DNA from: Rhodospirillaceae bacterium
GTDB lineage: Bacteria; Pseudomonadota; Alphaproteobacteria; UBA8366
NCBI GenBank assembly: GCA_002718015.1
Contig: PBCW01000001.1
Coordinates: 10,153-17,555 of the forward strand
Direction of reading: 5' to 3'
Length of the DNA: 7,403 bases
Below the pieces are notes generated by a model, which searched no databases, had not been told where the DNA came from, and saw only the letters and a program-made list of their open reading frames with translations. Numbering within the stretch: the first letter of the stretch is position 1; every line of letters starts with the position of its first letter. Position numbers and translations under genes: made by a program. This document shows positions 6,682-7,403 of this stretch, in pieces.

Positions 6682-7403
6682 ATGAGCCATATTCAAATAA
6701 AGTCACTCAAAAAATCTTTTGGAATCGTTGATGCTGTAAAAAACATTAATTTCGATATTGATGATGGACAATTTGTGGTGCTTGTAGGTCCCTCTGGATG
6801 CGGTAAAACAACTACTTTAAGAATGCTTGCGGGATTTGAAGACCCAACAGATGGAGAAATCCTTATTGGTGAAAATGTCGTGAATGATATTGAACCTGGC
6901 AAAAGAGGTATTGGAATGGTGTTTCAAAACCATGCATTGTTCCCTAACAAGACAGTGGAAGATAATATAAAGTTTGGTTTACGGATGAAGAAAGTATCTG
7001 CGAGTGAAATGGAGCAGAAGGTAGCAGAAGTATCAGAACTTGTTCAAATTGGACATCTTTTGAAGAAAATGCCGTTTCAATGTTCAGGCGGTGAATCGCA
7101 AAGAATTGCACTTGCTAGAACACTCGTAACTGAGCCACAGATATTTCTGTTAGATGAGCCATTATCTAGTTTGGATGCGAAGTTGCGTCGAGAATTAAGA
7201 GCTGAATGTGGAAGAATTCACAAAGAGCTAGGTAAAACCTTTATCTATGTAACTCATGACCAAGAAGAGGCCATGACGTTAGCAGACAAAATAGTTATTA
7301 TGAACAAAGGAGACATCGAACAAATCGGAACCCCAGACGAAATTTATAATAACCCCAAGAATTTTTTTGTTGCAGACTTTTTTGGATCCCCTTCAATGAA
7401 TTT
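6682..7403 (+). CDS. ABC transporter ATP-binding protein, MalK/UgpC type, C-terminus missing
   Basis: This is the ATPase that powers the importer; 240 codons are visible and the gene leaves the window at 7403. All nucleotide-binding motifs are present: Walker A GPSGCGKT (36-43), Q-loop Gln82, signature CSGGESQR (134-141), Walker B IFLLDEP (154-160) with catalytic Glu159, D-loop SSLD (162-165) and switch His192. After the ATPase domain comes FFGSPSMNF (233-241, its last codon cut by the edge), close to the GSPxMN linker of MalK/UgpC proteins, so a TOBE/OB regulatory domain of roughly 110-130 residues should follow outside the window. The signature departs from LSGGQQQR by Cys for Leu and Glu for Gln. 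It starts 13 bases after the second permease, with only a weak ribosome binding site, as expected for coupled translation at the end of the importer operon. Confidence 0.93.
   Translation, partial: MSHIQIKSLKKSFGIVDAVKNINFDIDDGQFVVLVGPSGCGKTTTLRMLAGFEDPTDGEILIGENVVNDIEPGKRGIGMVFQNHALFPNKTVEDNIKFGLRMKKVSASEMEQKVAEVSELVQIGHLLKKMPFQCSGGESQRIALARTLVTEPQIFLLDEPLSSLDAKLRRELRAECGRIHKELGKTFIYVTHDQEEAMTLADKIVIMNKGDIEQIGTPDEIYNNPKNFFVADFFGSPSMN

Noticed and set aside
6693..6902. 69-codon minus-strand ORF inside the ATPase gene
   Set aside because: It is the complement of the Walker A region of a clear ATPase gene and has no support of its own.
1..7403. CRISPR arrays, tRNA or rRNA genes, insertion sequences, toxin-antitoxin or phage genes
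   Set aside because: I looked for regular repeats, cloverleaf-like structures and transposase motifs and saw none; the genes present account for almost the whole window.

Overview
The window carries two divergent transcription units that meet at an AT-rich, roughly 265-base control region (3078-3343). The host looks like a Gram-negative bacterium of fairly low GC. The solute-binding protein has a Tat-type signal peptide ending in an AxA site rather than a lipobox, so it should be free in a periplasm. Ribosome binding sites and Rho-independent terminators are clear. An uncultured proteobacterium, possibly a marine alphaproteobacterium, would fit, but that placement is inferred from general style and not proven.

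The leftward unit (minus strand, read from 3077 down to 1) holds a 586-residue CocE/NonD (S15-type) alpha/beta hydrolase, a 129-residue single-domain cupin with both cupin motifs complete, and a second, unrelated-looking alpha/beta hydrolase that runs off the left edge (254 residues seen). The rightward unit (plus strand, 3344 to the end) is a family-1 ABC importer: a Tat-exported binding protein, two MalF/MalG-type permeases and a MalK/UgpC-type ATPase cut off by the right edge (240 residues seen).

In both units the first gene is the one with the strongest ribosome binding site, and it is followed by a stem-loop with a T-run. These probably act as partial terminators that set a high level of the first protein and a lower level of the rest. 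No regulator gene is in the window. The control region has a 10-base direct repeat spaced 33 bases apart and two TTATC/GATAA inverted repeats that could be operator sites.

The simplest reading is an uptake-and-processing locus: the importer brings in a small organic compound, and the two hydrolases, neither of which shows a signal peptide, cut an ester, amide or similar bond in the cytoplasm, with the cupin acting on a product or intermediate. The substrate cannot be named from the sequence. The parts belong to known families. What is less ordinary is their combination and a few non-consensus active-site residues.
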